Positions 7,355 to 17,302 are shown, counted from the stretch's first letter. The stretch: 64,000 bases of DNA from Congregibacter litoralis KT71 (GCF_000153125.2 NZ_CM002299.1:2479075-2543074); one strand, 5' to 3'. Translations and numbers: made by a program. Notes: a model not told the origin generated them from the letters alone.

Positions 7355-8206
7355 TCAGTTGTCATAATTCGCGGCCCGCTTTTCCATTTGGGCGGCGAGC
7401 CCCTCCTCCAGATCCTGGGCGCTGAGCATGCCGGCGTTCCATGTGGCGATGTAGTTCAGCCCCTCCTGGACGCTGTGATCCCGGCTGTACTGGAGCATTT
7501 CTTTACTACCTCGCACGGCCAGGGGCGCTTTAGTTGCGATCATCGCGGCAATCTCCCGAACGCCCGCTAAAAGCGCGTCACGATCGGCAAACACTTTGTT
7601 TACCAGGCCGATCTGCTGCGCCTCATCGGCGGTCACGTTTCTACCCGTATAGGCAAGCTCGCAGGCAACGCCATAGGGAATGATCTTCGGGAGGCGCTGC
7701 AAGGTACCCACATCGGCGGTCATACCGATATCGATTTCACGAATGGAGAACCATGCATCCTCGGAGGCATAGCGCATATCCGCGCAGGTCACCATATCCA
7801 TCGCGCCACCAATACAGGTGTTGTGAATCGCCGCCAGCACGGGCTTACGACACTTTTCCATAGCGGACAGGTTATCCTGCATCCCAAGAATATTGCGACG
7901 CAGGGCCTCGGCGCGGCGCGCGCGATCTTCGTGCTGCCCCTGCACTTCCATCAGCATTTTGAGATCGATACCCGCGCAAAAGTGCTTGCCGTGAGCAGCG
8001 AGAATTACCGCACGCACCATGGGTTCACTGTCCAACCATTCAAAACAGGCCTGAAGCTCTCTCCACATGGTGGTATTCATGGAGTTTGCCTTGTCGCCAC
8101 GGTTCAAAAACACCTCAGCGACGTGATCGTTGACCGTGAGCTCCAAAGTTTCAAAGGTAGGTTGCGTTATCTGTTCCTGCTGCATGTCTGCTTCCTGCGT
8201 TATCAA
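7355..8206 (-). CDS. Crotonase-family dienoyl-CoA isomerase
   Basis: 283 residues in the enoyl-CoA hydratase/isomerase fold. The oxyanion-hole segments are HGKHFCAGIDLK (about 73-83) and AIHNTCIGGAMD (about 127-138). The segment REIDIGMTADVGTLQRLP (about 156-173) is the hallmark of delta3,5-delta2,4-dienoyl-CoA isomerase (ECH1 type), with the acidic pair Glu157 and Asp165 at the positions expected for catalysis. It should move double bonds in polyunsaturated acyl-CoA during beta-oxidation. A start at the internal ATG at 8185 (MQQEQITQ) is possible. A plain enoyl-CoA hydratase is the alternative. Confidence 0.88.
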   Translation of the reverse strand: MITQEADMQQEQITQPTFETLELTVNDHVAEVFLNRGDKANSMNTTMWRELQACFEWLDSEPMVRAVILAAHGKHFCAGIDLKMLMEVQGQHEDRARRAEALRRNILGMQDNLSAMEKCRKPVLAAIHNTCIGGAMDMVTCADMRYASEDAWFSIREIDIGMTADVGTLQRLPKIIPYGVACELAYTGRNVTADEAQQIGLVNKVFADRDALLAGVREIAAMIATKAPLAVRGSKEMLQYSRDHSVQEGLNYIATWNAGMLSAQDLEEGLAAQMEKRAANYDN

Positions 8207-8254
8207 AAGTTGGTATTTTTCATAGGTTTTGTGGGCGTCACTCGAGAATCGCCG

Positions 8255-8821
8255 CTACCAGGCGCGGTGAAATTCTTCGCTCACCATAGTGGGCACGGGT
8301 TTGGCGTTGCAGTCGGGTCGGCCAACATAAATAAATCCGACAAACTCCTCGTTATCCGCGCCCCCAAGGTCGCGGAGTAACTGCTTGTCCTCGGCGACAG
8401 CGCCCGTGCGCCAAATCGCGCCATAGTTCAGCGCCTCTGCCGCGAGAATCAGACTGAAAGCTGCACAACCCGCCGAAATGCGCTGCTCCCAGGCAGGCAC
8501 CTTGGGATGCTCCTTCAGAGACACCAGAACGGCGATAACCAGGGGCGCACGAAGCGGCGCGTTACGTGCTTTTTCCTGGGCAGCGTCATCCGCATCGGGA
8601 TCCCGTCGCAACAGGGATGCGCGGAGCAACTCGCCGAAGTCCTTGCGTCGATCGCCTTGAATACTGATAAACCGCCAGGGCCGCAGCCGGGCATGGTCGG
8701 GGCTCCGCAGGGCGCATTGGAGCATTTGTTCGAGCTCCGCAGCATCGGGCCCCGGACCCGTAAGTTTGGGCATGGAATTGCGCTGCTGGAGAAAGCTCAG
8801 GCCGTTAAATACCGTCGCCAT
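8255..8821 (-). CDS. Nitroreductase family protein (YdjA-like)
   Basis: 188 residues, a single-domain FMN-dependent nitroreductase fold. The N-terminal motif LRSPDHARLRPWRFISIQG (about 38-55) is the phosphate- and FMN-binding pattern of the short YdjA/TdsD branch. The hydrophobic helix SAGCAAFSLILAAEALNYGAIWRTG and the C-terminal FVGFIYVGRPD strand complete the fold. It reduces nitro compounds or quinones with NAD(P)H; the natural substrate is unknown. It lies between the crotonase gene and the FkbM gene on the same strand. Confidence 0.88.
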   Translation of the reverse strand: MATVFNGLSFLQQRNSMPKLTGPGPDAAELEQMLQCALRSPDHARLRPWRFISIQGDRRKDFGELLRASLLRRDPDADDAAQEKARNAPLRAPLVIAVLVSLKEHPKVPAWEQRISAGCAAFSLILAAEALNYGAIWRTGAVAEDKQLLRDLGGADNEEFVGFIYVGRPDCNAKPVPTMVSEEFHRAW

Positions 8822-8888
8822 GAATTACCTGTCGATCAAAGTGAAAGTCCATGATAACAGCGATATTCCGAGCATTTACAGGCGATGC

Positions 8889-9704
8889 CTAGAGAAGCTC
8901 TTGAGGCGGCACTCCCGCGTAGATGTTCATGAACCCACGATCATCCGCAACCGCGTCCACATTGTCTGACCATTGGCACAGCGCTGCAGCGTCCGAAGCG
9001 ACGAGGCGGTGCTCCACATGATCGACGATCCAGAGCGGCAGGCCCAGCGCCGCGATCAGGGTGACGAGCACTCTGCCACTGCTACCGGCCAAGCGCAGGG
9101 AGTAAGGGGTCAGCTCTACCAGCATGCGCAAATTGTCAGCGCTTTTGTGTAAAAGCGGCAGCAGACCCTGCATCACCGCCTGCTCACTGCCCTGGGTATC
9201 CACCTTAAGAAGATCAATGCGGTCGATGCGCGGTGACAACAGCCCGGCACCGTGACGAACGGTGATCATTTCCTGCGAACGGGGTCCGTCACCGGCATAG
9301 ATCTGATGATCACCCCGGTTGTCTTCGTTGCGATAGAGGGCGCATTGCCCGTCGTCGTCACCCAGGGCAATGGGAACAATCTCAACATCCCGTTCACACC
9401 GGTTCCATCGAAGGTTTTTCTGGAGAAGCAGGACATTGTCCGCGGCAGGCTCAAAGGCGAATATGCGGGACGCTATCGCTGGGTTAAGCGCACTGAGAAT
9501 ACTGAAGTAACCCAGGTTCGCGCCCACATCGACCACGATATCGCCGGGACGTTGGGAGGCGATCCAGAGCCGGGTTTCAAACGGCTCCCAGGCGCCTTCA
9601 TCGTGAAGCTTTCGCGATACCAGGTCACCCTTGGGGTTATGAGTCCTCAAGGTGATCGTTTGCTGCAACCCGTTGACGGGATGCAGCGTGACTCGATGGT
9701 TCAA
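8889..9704 (-). CDS. FkbM family SAM-dependent methyltransferase
   Basis: 271 residues. A Rossmann-fold SAM-binding motif I is visible (DIVVDVGANLGYFSI, about 54-68), followed by an acidic loop (FAFEPAADN) and the family motif IDLLKVDTQGSEQAVMQGL near residue 165. FkbM proteins are O-methyltransferases acting on sugars or natural products, often on extracellular polysaccharide. No polysaccharide cluster is visible around it, so the substrate is unknown. It is downstream of fabY on the same strand, about 65 bp after its stop. Confidence 0.88.
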   Translation of the reverse strand: MNHRVTLHPVNGLQQTITLRTHNPKGDLVSRKLHDEGAWEPFETRLWIASQRPGDIVVDVGANLGYFSILSALNPAIASRIFAFEPAADNVLLLQKNLRWNRCERDVEIVPIALGDDDGQCALYRNEDNRGDHQIYAGDGPRSQEMITVRHGAGLLSPRIDRIDLLKVDTQGSEQAVMQGLLPLLHKSADNLRMLVELTPYSLRLAGSSGRVLVTLIAALGLPLWIVDHVEHRLVASDAAALCQWSDNVDAVADDRGFMNIYAGVPPQELL

Positions 9705-9769
9705 ATCAACCCCGACTGTACTCAGATAGGTTTCAGAGTCTGGGGGCTACGGGCGGCTAAACCGAGCCC

Positions 9770-11635
9770 CTAATCCTCAAAGGGGTTGGACTGTACTAGG
9801 GACACGCGCTGATTCGCAACGGCAATGCTCTCGCCGTCGAAGCTCACGGCCTCGTCGCCCAGAACATTGTTGTCAAAGAGGTACCGGGGAGATTCCTCTC
9901 CGGCAAGGACGCGGGCCTCACGTGCTTCCTGCGCCTGTTGCACAGATTCCTGCGCCTTTTCCCATCGCGATATGGCCGTGGCGCCATGGCGGGCTTTGAG
10001 CATATCCAGGGTCTGAAGCGGGCTCAGGATTGCTGCGGATGCGTTGTTGCCACCAAAACCCTTGGCGTTGATCAGCGCATAGCGCTGCCTGGATAAATCC
10101 AGTTCCTGATGCTTCAGATTGAAGCTGAGGTTTTCCGTTGCCACGTCATCGGCAAGGGCTGCCGTGGTGCTGATACCCGGCATCCAGCCCTCGGCCCAGA
10201 TCCCCAGGGTTGCTGCGATCTGATCCCCGGAGGCCGCGGCGAGGGAGTGACCCACATAACTTTTAATGGCGCCTACGGGCCAGTCCTCGATACCAAAGGC
10301 ACCGGCGACCCTGCTGAGAATCACAGACTCGGTTACGCGGTTCTGCGGCGTGCCCGTGCCGTGGGCCTGCACCAAACCGCCCTCGCGGAGCCCTTCCTCG
10401 CCAACAATCGCGCGGGCGCACGCGGCGGCTCTGGCCATGGTCAGATAGTTGCCGACGCCCGGGCCGGAAATGGATTTTTTAAATCCGTCAGCGTTGATGA
10501 ACACATCGGCGGCCGAGCCAAGAATATTGGCGCCGGTCTCCAGGGCCAGACGATCATCAAAAAGAACCAGAAACTGCGCGGACTCGCCAATGGTAAATCC
10601 GCAGTTCTCCCCGAAGGGCCGGCAGGCCCTGCGATGGTCCGGCTCCGCATCGTCACCGAGGCCGTCCAGGTGACGGAGCCCCTTGTCCGTTGCCAGGGCG
10701 CCCATGGCCGCATAACCCTCCATGACCTCCGGCGTGACGGGTGCTTCCGCGGCGCCTACAAAGGCGACCCTAGCGCGGCCCGAGCGAATGTCGTGGACAG
10801 CATGGCGCAGGTTGTACAGAAAGGATGCGCAGGCACCGAGGGTTGCCCCCGTCGAACCCGCGGCCCCAAGCACGTAGGCGTTGACGAAATCCGCGGGCAT
10901 TTCCGCCAGACCCAGGGGGCAGAATTTAGAGGTAATGCGACTGCCGCGGTAGCGCGCCTTCAGCATGCCGCCGGTGCCGTTATCGTCCAATTGCCCCATG
11001 GCGCTGCCCGCATAGACACTGATTTGATCCGGCGCCAGAGTTGTTAGCAGTGCATCCCAATCCAATCCCAGATTTCCCAGCGCGTCACTGGCGGCATACA
11101 CCGACATGGCAAGACCCCGGGGATGGTTCCGCGACGGATAAAGGGCCGCCGGATCAAAGCCATCAGGCAGCTGACTGGCCGCCTTTACCTCAAATTCGCG
11201 GTGCGTGGGCAAGAGGAACTGCTGCTCTCCCACAATCTGTACGCGCACGTGCTCATCATCTTCACCGGGGAGCAGTTGCCAATCATCGGGCACGGGAACA
11301 GGGAGATACCGCCGGTGGAGCTCAAAGCTCACGGGGGCACCATTGCTGCGGGTGGGAAGACGCTGATTCCAGGAGACACGGCTGGGATCAAAATGCTGCG
11401 GTCCGATGCGCCGAATCAGCGTGCGATCCAGAAGGGATCCGTCGCTGTCCTCGACAGCGCCTGTTAACTGGCGCAGGGACCTCAGCATCTTGTCGCGCCG
11501 ATCAGCACTCAGGGCAGTCTCAACCATGCGCGCGTAAGCGTGATGCATGGAGCTGCGGCCGGCGCTGTTAACACCACCAAAACTGACGATAACGGGTAGA
11601 GCTTGTCCCACGGGTGTCCCTGCATGCAAAGGCAA
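9770..11635 (-). CDS. fabY: Beta-ketoacyl synthase (FabY-like)
   Basis: 621 residues, close to the size of Pseudomonas aeruginosa FabY (about 634), a condensing enzyme that starts fatty-acid synthesis from acetyl-CoA and malonyl-ACP. It has the thiolase fold with the active-site triad Cys269 (LGACASFLYN), His425 (QAHGTGTPQN) and His463 (SYVGHSLAAASG). A long N-terminal extension (about 1-170) and an insert rich in acidic residues set it apart from FabF/FabB. The C-terminal tail is also long. The gene is divergent from an AraC-family regulator, from which it may receive control; that is inference. Other KAS enzymes are the alternative. Confidence 0.87.
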   Translation of the reverse strand: MPLHAGTPVGQALPVIVSFGGVNSAGRSSMHHAYARMVETALSADRRDKMLRSLRQLTGAVEDSDGSLLDRTLIRRIGPQHFDPSRVSWNQRLPTRSNGAPVSFELHRRYLPVPVPDDWQLLPGEDDEHVRVQIVGEQQFLLPTHREFEVKAASQLPDGFDPAALYPSRNHPRGLAMSVYAASDALGNLGLDWDALLTTLAPDQISVYAGSAMGQLDDNGTGGMLKARYRGSRITSKFCPLGLAEMPADFVNAYVLGAAGSTGATLGACASFLYNLRHAVHDIRSGRARVAFVGAAEAPVTPEVMEGYAAMGALATDKGLRHLDGLGDDAEPDHRRACRPFGENCGFTIGESAQFLVLFDDRLALETGANILGSAADVFINADGFKKSISGPGVGNYLTMARAAACARAIVGEEGLREGGLVQAHGTGTPQNRVTESVILSRVAGAFGIEDWPVGAIKSYVGHSLAAASGDQIAATLGIWAEGWMPGISTTAALADDVATENLSFNLKHQELDLSRQRYALINAKGFGGNNASAAILSPLQTLDMLKARHGATAISRWEKAQESVQQAQEAREARVLAGEESPRYLFDNNVLGDEAVSFDGESIAVANQRVSLVQSNPFED

Positions 11636-11736
11636 TGAACGCAGTGTAGGCAGCCCTACCCCTTTATCTGTATCCTATAAACGTCAATTTATTTATATAA
11701 ACAGCCATAATCGACCACGAACGGCCATACAACGCC

Positions 11737-12765
11737 ATGCCCACCGCCGCCCTGATTCTCTACCCCGAAGCTCTGGCCACCAGCGTCACCCTGCCGGCGG
11801 AGATACTTCGCGCTGCCGCTCAGATGTCGCGAACAGTACGCGGGCGCGGTTTGGACGCCGACATTCAGCTCCTGGGGCTCCACGGCGAGTCATCGGTCAC
11901 CCTCGATTCGGGACTTTGCCTGGGCCTCGACGGAGACCTGTCGGATCTGAAGTTTTGCGACCTCCTGATTCTGCCGGCAATCTGGCGACACCCCCGTCGC
12001 GTGCTACGGCGTGCCGCAGACTGGTTACCCCGGGTGCAGGAGCTCCATGCGCGGGGCAGCAGTATCTGCAGCGTAGGCACGGCCAGCGCGCTCCTCGCGG
12101 AGACAGGGCTTTTAGACGGAAGACCAGCGACGACGCACTGGCATGACTTCGATCGCTTTGAGCGAAGCTATCCTCTCGTGGACCTCAAACGCCGACATCT
12201 GATTACCCAGAGTGAGCGCCTGTACTGCGTGGGCAGCGTCAACTCCATCGGTGACTTTATGGTGCACTACGTGGAACAGCATTACGGCGAGCGCATCGCC
12301 CGCGCCGTGGAGACGCAGTTCTCACCCGAGGCCCGCCAGTCCTTTGAGACGGCCGCGTTTCTTCAGGAGTCCTCCGGCGCCCATCACGATGCACTGATCC
12401 GCGATGCTCAGGATCATATGCAGATGCACCCTGGCGCGCCCCACAGCGTGGAGAGTCTGGCGGCCCTGAGCGGCTTATCCCCCCGCAGTTTTGGCCGTCG
12501 GTTTCGCAAGGCCACGGGAGAAACACCCATTCGCTACCTCCAGAACCTGCGTATCCGCGAGGCCCGCGCACTGCTGCAGCACTCGGACCTCCCCCTGGCG
12601 GACATTGCCTGGCGCTGCGGATTCAGCTCCCCGAGCCGTTTTTCTCAGGCATTTCGTAGCACTACGGATTTGAGTCCCCGAGCGTTCCGGGAAGCCGTAA
12701 GAGGCAAGCGATTCGTCACCACAACGGCAGTTTCACCTCCCCGAACGACGGGAGATCAAACTTGA
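11737..12765 (+). CDS. GlxA/AraC family transcriptional regulator
   Basis: 342 residues with two domains. Residues about 1-170 form a DJ-1/PfpI (class I glutamine amidotransferase-like) domain, seen in the LILYPEALATSVTLPAEILRAA opening and the GSSICSVGTASALLAETG nucleophile-elbow region. Residues about 235-330 are a double helix-turn-helix AraC domain, with LSGLSPRSFGRRFRKATGETPIRYLQ and DIAWRCGFSSPSRFSQAFR. It lies 101 bp from the divergent fabY and upstream of a thiolase gene, so acyl metabolism is a plausible target. The ligand is unknown. Confidence 0.9.
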   Translation: MPTAALILYPEALATSVTLPAEILRAAAQMSRTVRGRGLDADIQLLGLHGESSVTLDSGLCLGLDGDLSDLKFCDLLILPAIWRHPRRVLRRAADWLPRVQELHARGSSICSVGTASALLAETGLLDGRPATTHWHDFDRFERSYPLVDLKRRHLITQSERLYCVGSVNSIGDFMVHYVEQHYGERIARAVETQFSPEARQSFETAAFLQESSGAHHDALIRDAQDHMQMHPGAPHSVESLAALSGLSPRSFGRRFRKATGETPIRYLQNLRIREARALLQHSDLPLADIAWRCGFSSPSRFSQAFRSTTDLSPRAFREAVRGKRFVTTTAVSPPRTTGDQT

Positions 12766-12826
12766 GGCGCGAGAGACACTGTGGCTAAATCACGCCCCCG
12801 CCGAATACCAAGCCAAGGAAACAACC

Positions 12827-14008
12827 ATGAGCGAAGAAAGCGTCCTGATTATTGATGGTGCCCGCACCCCCATGGGTGGACTTCAGGGCGCGCTCTCGAG
12901 CGTCCCCGCACCCCAGCTGGCCGCCGTCGCGGCAAAATCCGCCCTGGATAAAAGCGGCGTGGAGCCCGAAGCGGTCAATGAAGTGTTTATGGGCTGCGTA
13001 CTCCCTGCGGGTCTTAAACAGTGTCCAGCCCGTCAGACATCCATCGCGGCAGGGATACCGGTGAGCACCGGCGCCGTGACGGTCAACAAAGCCTGCGGCA
13101 GCGGCATGCAGGCCACAATATTCGGCTATGACAGCATCATGGCGGGTACCAACAACATCGTGCTGGCCGGTGGCATGGAGAGCATGAGCAATGCTCCTCA
13201 CCTGCTGATGGGTGCACGCAGTGGATTCCGGCTGGGCTCTGCCACAGCCTTTGACCATATGATGATGGACGGACTCGAAGATGCCTACGAGGGTTGCTCC
13301 ATGGGGACTTTCGCCCAGGCAACGGCGGATCGCGAGGGCGTCAGTCGCGAAGATATGGATGCCTTTGCCATTGAATCCCTGCGCCGGGCCAAGGCCGCCA
13401 TCGACGATGGATCCCTGGCACCGGAAATAGCCCCCGTCACCGTCAGCAGTCGCAAGGGCGACACCGTGGTCAGCGACGATGAACAGCCCCACAAGGCTAA
13501 CGTGGATCGCATACCCGCCATGCGCGCTGCCTTTGCCAAAGACGGCACCATCACTGCAGCCACCGCCAGCTCCATTTCTGACGGCGGCAGCGCCCTCCTG
13601 TTGATGTCCGGCACCGAAGCAGCGCGGCGCGGTGTTTCCGGCATGGCGCGTATCGTCGCCCACAGTCGCCACAGCCAGGATCCTTCGGAATTCACCACGG
13701 CCCCGGGCGGCGCTATCCAGAAGCTCTTCGACAAAACCGGTTGGAGTGTTGCTGACGTAGATCTCTTCGAGATTAACGAAGCCTTTGCCATGGTCACGAT
13801 GCTCGCCATGCGCGAACACGGTCTCGATCACGCCAGGGTCAATATTCACGGCGGTGCCTGCGCTCAGGGTCATCCCATTGGCTCCACGGGCTCACGCATT
13901 ATCGTCAGCCTCATGTATGCCCTGCGTAAAACCGGAGGCAAGCGCGGCGTTGCGGCGCTGTGTATTGGTGGTGGCGAAGCGACAGCCGTCGGGATCGAAA
14001 TGATCTAG
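12827..14008 (+). CDS. Acetyl-CoA C-acyltransferase (thiolase)
   Basis: 393 residues, the standard thiolase length. Active-site residues are Cys90 (NKACGSGMQA), His349 (CAQGHPIGSTGSR) and Cys379 (CIGGGEATAVG). It catalyses reversible condensation or cleavage of acyl-CoA with acetyl-CoA, either acetoacetyl-CoA thiolase or 3-ketoacyl-CoA thiolase; the sequence alone does not decide. The start has an AAGGAAA ribosome binding site. It follows the GlxA-type regulator at 61 bp on the same strand and precedes ribB. Confidence 0.93.
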   Translation: MSEESVLIIDGARTPMGGLQGALSSVPAPQLAAVAAKSALDKSGVEPEAVNEVFMGCVLPAGLKQCPARQTSIAAGIPVSTGAVTVNKACGSGMQATIFGYDSIMAGTNNIVLAGGMESMSNAPHLLMGARSGFRLGSATAFDHMMMDGLEDAYEGCSMGTFAQATADREGVSREDMDAFAIESLRRAKAAIDDGSLAPEIAPVTVSSRKGDTVVSDDEQPHKANVDRIPAMRAAFAKDGTITAATASSISDGGSALLLMSGTEAARRGVSGMARIVAHSRHSQDPSEFTTAPGGAIQKLFDKTGWSVADVDLFEINEAFAMVTMLAMREHGLDHARVNIHGGACAQGHPIGSTGSRIIVSLMYALRKTGGKRGVAALCIGGGEATAVGIEMI

Positions 14009-14066
14009 CGGTGGCGCACCGGGCTCACGGCAATTCGCCTTCATTCAAATAGCAGGACAGGCAGTT

Positions 14067-15179
14067 ATGGCTCTTAGCAGCGTTCCCGATCTTATCGAAG
14101 CCATCCGTCAGGGACGGATGGTGATTCTCATGGATGACGAGGATCGGGAAAACGAGGGGGATCTCATTATCGCCGCCGAGGCCGTGACCCCGGAAATCAT
14201 CAACTTCTTTGCCAGTGAGGCCTGCGGGCTGATTTGCATGCCTCTTACGGAGAAGCGGGCGCGGCAACTCCAGCTACCCCTGATGGTGCGAGACAATCGT
14301 TCCCAGCACGAAACCAACTTCACCGTATCCATTGACGCTGCGGAAAAGCTCGGCCCGGGCATCAGCGCCATCCAGCGCGCCCACACGGTGAAAGTCGCGG
14401 CAGGCGTCGATGCCGGCCCCACGGACATCTGCCAGCCGGGCCATATTTTTCCCCTGGTCGCAAAAGAAGGCGGCGTGCTTCGACGTGCAGGCCATACGGA
14501 GGCCGGCGTGGATCTGGCGCGCATGGCAGGTTTTGAACCCGCTGCGCTCATTGTGGAGATCATGAACGAAGATGGCACCATGGCGAGACGGCCGGAACTC
14601 GAGCTCTTCGCCGAGAAGCATCAACTTCCCATGGGCACCATCGCCGATCTGATCACCTACCGCTCCCTCCACGAGCAGTCCGTAGAACTCGTCGCGCAGA
14701 AACCGGTACAGACGGACTACGGAGATTTCGAACTGCATACCTTCCGAGACCTGGTGGACGACGCCCTGCACTACGCCCTCACCAAGGGCGAGCTTTCAGC
14801 GGATGCCGACACCCTGACCCGGGTGCAGCCTCTGGACATGCTTCGCGATGTGTTTCATACCCAGATCCCCGACCGTGAGGGATGGTCCCTGAGCCGCGCC
14901 ATGGCCCGCATTGCCGAGGAAGGCGCTGGAGCCCTCATCCTCATCGGTCAGAACCGCTCTATCGAAAGTCAGATCGCAGACATTGAAGCGTTCCCCGATA
15001 GCCCCGCTACCGTATCCGGTGATGGCTCTGAGGGACTGCAGAATTATCGTTTTATCGGCACCGGCGCACAGATACTCCAACGTCTCGATATTCACCGCAT
15101 GCGTCTCATGTCGGCGCCCCTACGCTTCAACGCACTGTCAGGGTTTAACCTGGAAGTGGTGGATTTCGTCTCTCCCTGA
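14067..15179 (+). CDS. ribB: 3,4-dihydroxy-2-butanone-4-phosphate synthase with degenerate GTP cyclohydrolase II-like tail
   Basis: 370 residues. Residues 1-205 are a complete RibB domain, which makes the four-carbon unit of riboflavin from ribulose 5-phosphate. The acidic metal-binding loop DDEDRENEGDLI (about 23-34) and the RRAGHTEAGVDLA segment (about 140-152) are intact. Residues 206-370 align in outline with GTP cyclohydrolase II (GDFELHTFRD...) but lack the zinc-binding cysteines C-x10-C-x-C, with RVQPLDMLRDVF where SECLTGDVF is expected. This is the RibBX-type architecture seen in several gammaproteobacteria, so a separate ribA is needed. I see no FMN riboswitch in the 58 bp upstream. 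Confidence 0.92.
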   Translation: MALSSVPDLIEAIRQGRMVILMDDEDRENEGDLIIAAEAVTPEIINFFASEACGLICMPLTEKRARQLQLPLMVRDNRSQHETNFTVSIDAAEKLGPGISAIQRAHTVKVAAGVDAGPTDICQPGHIFPLVAKEGGVLRRAGHTEAGVDLARMAGFEPAALIVEIMNEDGTMARRPELELFAEKHQLPMGTIADLITYRSLHEQSVELVAQKPVQTDYGDFELHTFRDLVDDALHYALTKGELSADADTLTRVQPLDMLRDVFHTQIPDREGWSLSRAMARIAEEGAGALILIGQNRSIESQIADIEAFPDSPATVSGDGSEGLQNYRFIGTGAQILQRLDIHRMRLMSAPLRFNALSGFNLEVVDFVSP

Positions 15180-15190
15180 GACTCCTCTGA

Positions 15191-15224
15191 GCCTGACTTA
15201 AGCCTGACCTAAACCTGACTTAGT
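15191..15224. repeat. Short tandem repeat (CCTGACNTAA type, three copies)
   Basis: Three imperfect copies of the unit GCCTGACTTAA follow the ribB stop with a period of 11 or 12 bp, ending near TTAG. A 5-bp hairpin CGGGC/GCCCG lies about 15 bp further on (15239-15252). Neither has a clear T-run, so terminator function is only possible. Confidence 0.55.
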
Positions 15225-15270
15225 AAGGTCAACCTGGCCGGGCTAACGCCCGAGGGGTGGGCAGGCATCC

Positions 15271-15948
15271 CTATCGATGCAGGGAGATAAGCTCGTTCAC
15301 GTCAGCCCGGTCCGTGACACAGCGATTAGCTGGTGCGTCCGTATCCGGGTAACCAAAGGACAGTCCGAACATCAAACGCTGATGCTGCGGTACCGATAGC
15401 TCTTCGCGAACGGAATCCGACAAAAAGCTCAGTGCCGTCTGGGGGCAGCTGGCCAGACCCGCGTCTTCCAGAAGCAGCATCACAGACTGGGCAAACATAC
15501 CCAGATCGCAGGCCTCGCGCTCGGAGAATCCCTCGGGGAGAAAAAAGAAACCCGCGTGGGGCGCATCGAAAAACCTAAAGTTACGCATGAAGGCCTCCTG
15601 CCGGCCATCGCGGTCCTCCCGGGCAATCCCCATCGCGCCGTAAAGCGCCTGCGCCGACGCGTGCTGACGCTCCTTAAAGACGCCCTCATACTTACCGTCA
15701 AAGGGGAAATCCAGCTTTATGCGGCCCGCCAAAAAATCCTCGGGCAAGCGCTTGCGCAGCTTTTCCAGCACCGGGCCCGACGCTACATGAAAGTACCAAG
15801 GCTGGGTATTGCAGTTACTGGGAGCTCGAAGACTGGGCGCCAGGAGATTCCGAAGCGCCTCATCCGACAGGGAATCGGGCAAGAATGCCCGACAGGAACG
15901 ACGATTTTCGAGGATGCCACGAAGGGAGCGCGAATCTGCTGATGCCAT
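15271..15948 (-). CDS. Nitroreductase family protein
   Basis: About 226 residues from the ATG at 15948 (MASADSRSLRGILENRR). Longer in-frame starts add 94 residues that do not resemble the family and crowd the divergent purK. The FMN-binding RRSCRAFLPD motif at the N-terminus, the APSNCNTQPWYFHV segment and the C-terminal GLSFGYPDTDAPAN are typical of oxygen-insensitive nitroreductases. It should reduce nitro or quinone compounds with NAD(P)H. It is unrelated in sequence detail to the YdjA-like gene at 8255 and belongs to the longer branch. Confidence 0.88.
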   Translation of the reverse strand: MASADSRSLRGILENRRSCRAFLPDSLSDEALRNLLAPSLRAPSNCNTQPWYFHVASGPVLEKLRKRLPEDFLAGRIKLDFPFDGKYEGVFKERQHASAQALYGAMGIAREDRDGRQEAFMRNFRFFDAPHAGFFFLPEGFSEREACDLGMFAQSVMLLLEDAGLASCPQTALSFLSDSVREELSVPQHQRLMFGLSFGYPDTDAPANRCVTDRADVNELISLHR

Positions 15949-16120
15949 GGTGTCTGCCTTTTTGTCGGGCGGGGGAGCATAGCGATTTGCATCCCCCATC
16001 GCCAGCCGCACAGGTGATCGCCACAGAGGGAGCCAAACACAGTAAACTACGCGGCTTTTTAGGGCCTGGCGGTCCGCGGACAAGCACGCCGCCATGCTTA
16101 TGTAGTGGCAGAACGAATTT

Positions 16121-17302
16121 ATGGCAGAGACATTCTCTTCAGGAAAAACAGCGAAAACCGTGGGTATCATCGGTGATGGCCAGCTGGGCATGCTGCTCTG
16201 CGAAGCCGCGCCGGCATTACATCTTGCCACGGTGATGTTGACGACGGACCGTCACTGCGCCGCCGCGCAAAAAGCCACCCAGGCCATTGAGGGGACCATG
16301 GATGCTGCCGACGCCGTCGCCATGCTCATCGAAAAGTGCGACGTCATTACCTACGAACGGGAAGATATCCCCGAGGCCACCGTGGCACAACTCCGGGCAG
16401 CAGAAAATGCCGGACTCGTCTCCTGCTATCCCCCGCTGTCGGCTATCGAAATACTCCAGGACAAGGCCAGGCAGAAACGCTGGCTGGCGGAGAACGATCT
16501 GGCCACCCTCCCCTTTGTGATTACGGACGAGGATGGGAGGCAGCTGCGAGAGGCCGGCGAAACCCTGGGTTATCCCTTTGTGCAGAAGGCCCTCCGCGGC
16601 GGCTTTGATGGCCGTGGGGTACAGCTGATACGCAAAGAGGAGGATCTCAAAAAAGCCTGGCCCGGGAGCACCCTCCTGGAGCAGTTCGCCGGTGAGTTTC
16701 GTGAAATCGCGGTGCTGGTGGTCCGGGGACGCGATGGGCAGACCACGCACTTCGGGCCCGTGGATATGCGCTTTGAAACGGATTACTCCGTGCTCGACAC
16801 GGTGAGTGCCCCGGCCGATGTCAGTGCGGAAATAGAGCAAGCCGCGATCAGTCTTGCCTACGGGGCCGTCGAGGCGCTGCAGGGTGTGGGCGTGTTCGGC
16901 GTCGAGATGTTTCTGCTGGCCGACCATCGGGTGCTGATCAATGAAATTGCGCCCCGGGTGCACAACTCCGGGCACTACACGATCGAGGCCTGCGCCAGCT
17001 CGCAATTCGAGCAGCATCTCCGGGCAGTAGCGGGCATGGATCTGGGCGACAGCAGCTTGCAAACCCCCGCCGCCATGCGCAACCTCCTCTGCACACGGGC
17101 CCTCAAGGAAGAGGCCATCCACCGCGCATCAGGTACCGAGGCCGGTACGGATGAGGCGACGGTCTACTGGTACGGAAAAAGCCCCGCGCGGCTCATGCGA
17201 AAACTCGGGCATATAACGGCGGTAGCATCCACGGCCGACCAGGCACTCTTGGCAACGCACAGCAACTGGGACAGGATTCAGGACGAGGCACGATCGCTAT
17301 GA
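16121..17302 (+). CDS. purK: 5-(carboxyamino)imidazole ribonucleotide synthase (PurK)
   Basis: 393 residues. An ATP-grasp enzyme that carboxylates AIR to N5-CAIR with ATP and bicarbonate in purine synthesis. The N-terminal pre-ATP-grasp domain begins with [12 protein letters not shown], followed by [20 protein letters not shown] in the ATP-grasp subdomain and [18 protein letters not shown] near residue 280, the PurK signature. It overlaps purE by 4 nt (ATGA at 17299-17302), so both are translated together. Confidence 0.96.
   Translation: MAETFSSGKTAKTVGIIGDGQLGMLLCEAAPALHLATVMLTTDRHCAAAQKATQAIEGTMDAADAVAMLIEKCDVITYEREDIPEATVAQLRAAENAGLVSCYPPLSAIEILQDKARQKRWLAENDLATLPFVITDEDGRQLREAGETLGYPFVQKALRGGFDGRGVQLIRKEEDLKKAWPGSTLLEQFAGEFREIAVLVVRGRDGQTTHFGPVDMRFETDYSVLDTVSAPADVSAEIEQAAISLAYGAVEALQGVGVFGVEMFLLADHRVLINEIAPRVHNSGHYTIEACASSQFEQHLRAVAGMDLGDSSLQTPAAMRNLLCTRALKEEAIHRASGTEAGTDEATVYWYGKSPARLMRKLGHITAVASTADQALLATHSNWDRIQDEARSL

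Noticed and set aside
14009-14066. FMN riboswitch upstream of ribB
   Set aside because: The gap to the thiolase gene is only 58 bp, too short for the RFN element, and none of its conserved helices is visible.
16217-17122. 301-codon open frame on the minus strand opposite purK
   Set aside because: It is the antisense of the clear purK gene, has a His/Gly-rich composition and no motif. The same applies to the long frames opposite fabY (10109-11047), the thiolase (12785-13873), the ThDP enzyme (20341-21396), hsdM2 (38973-40076) and hsdM1 (41211-42353).
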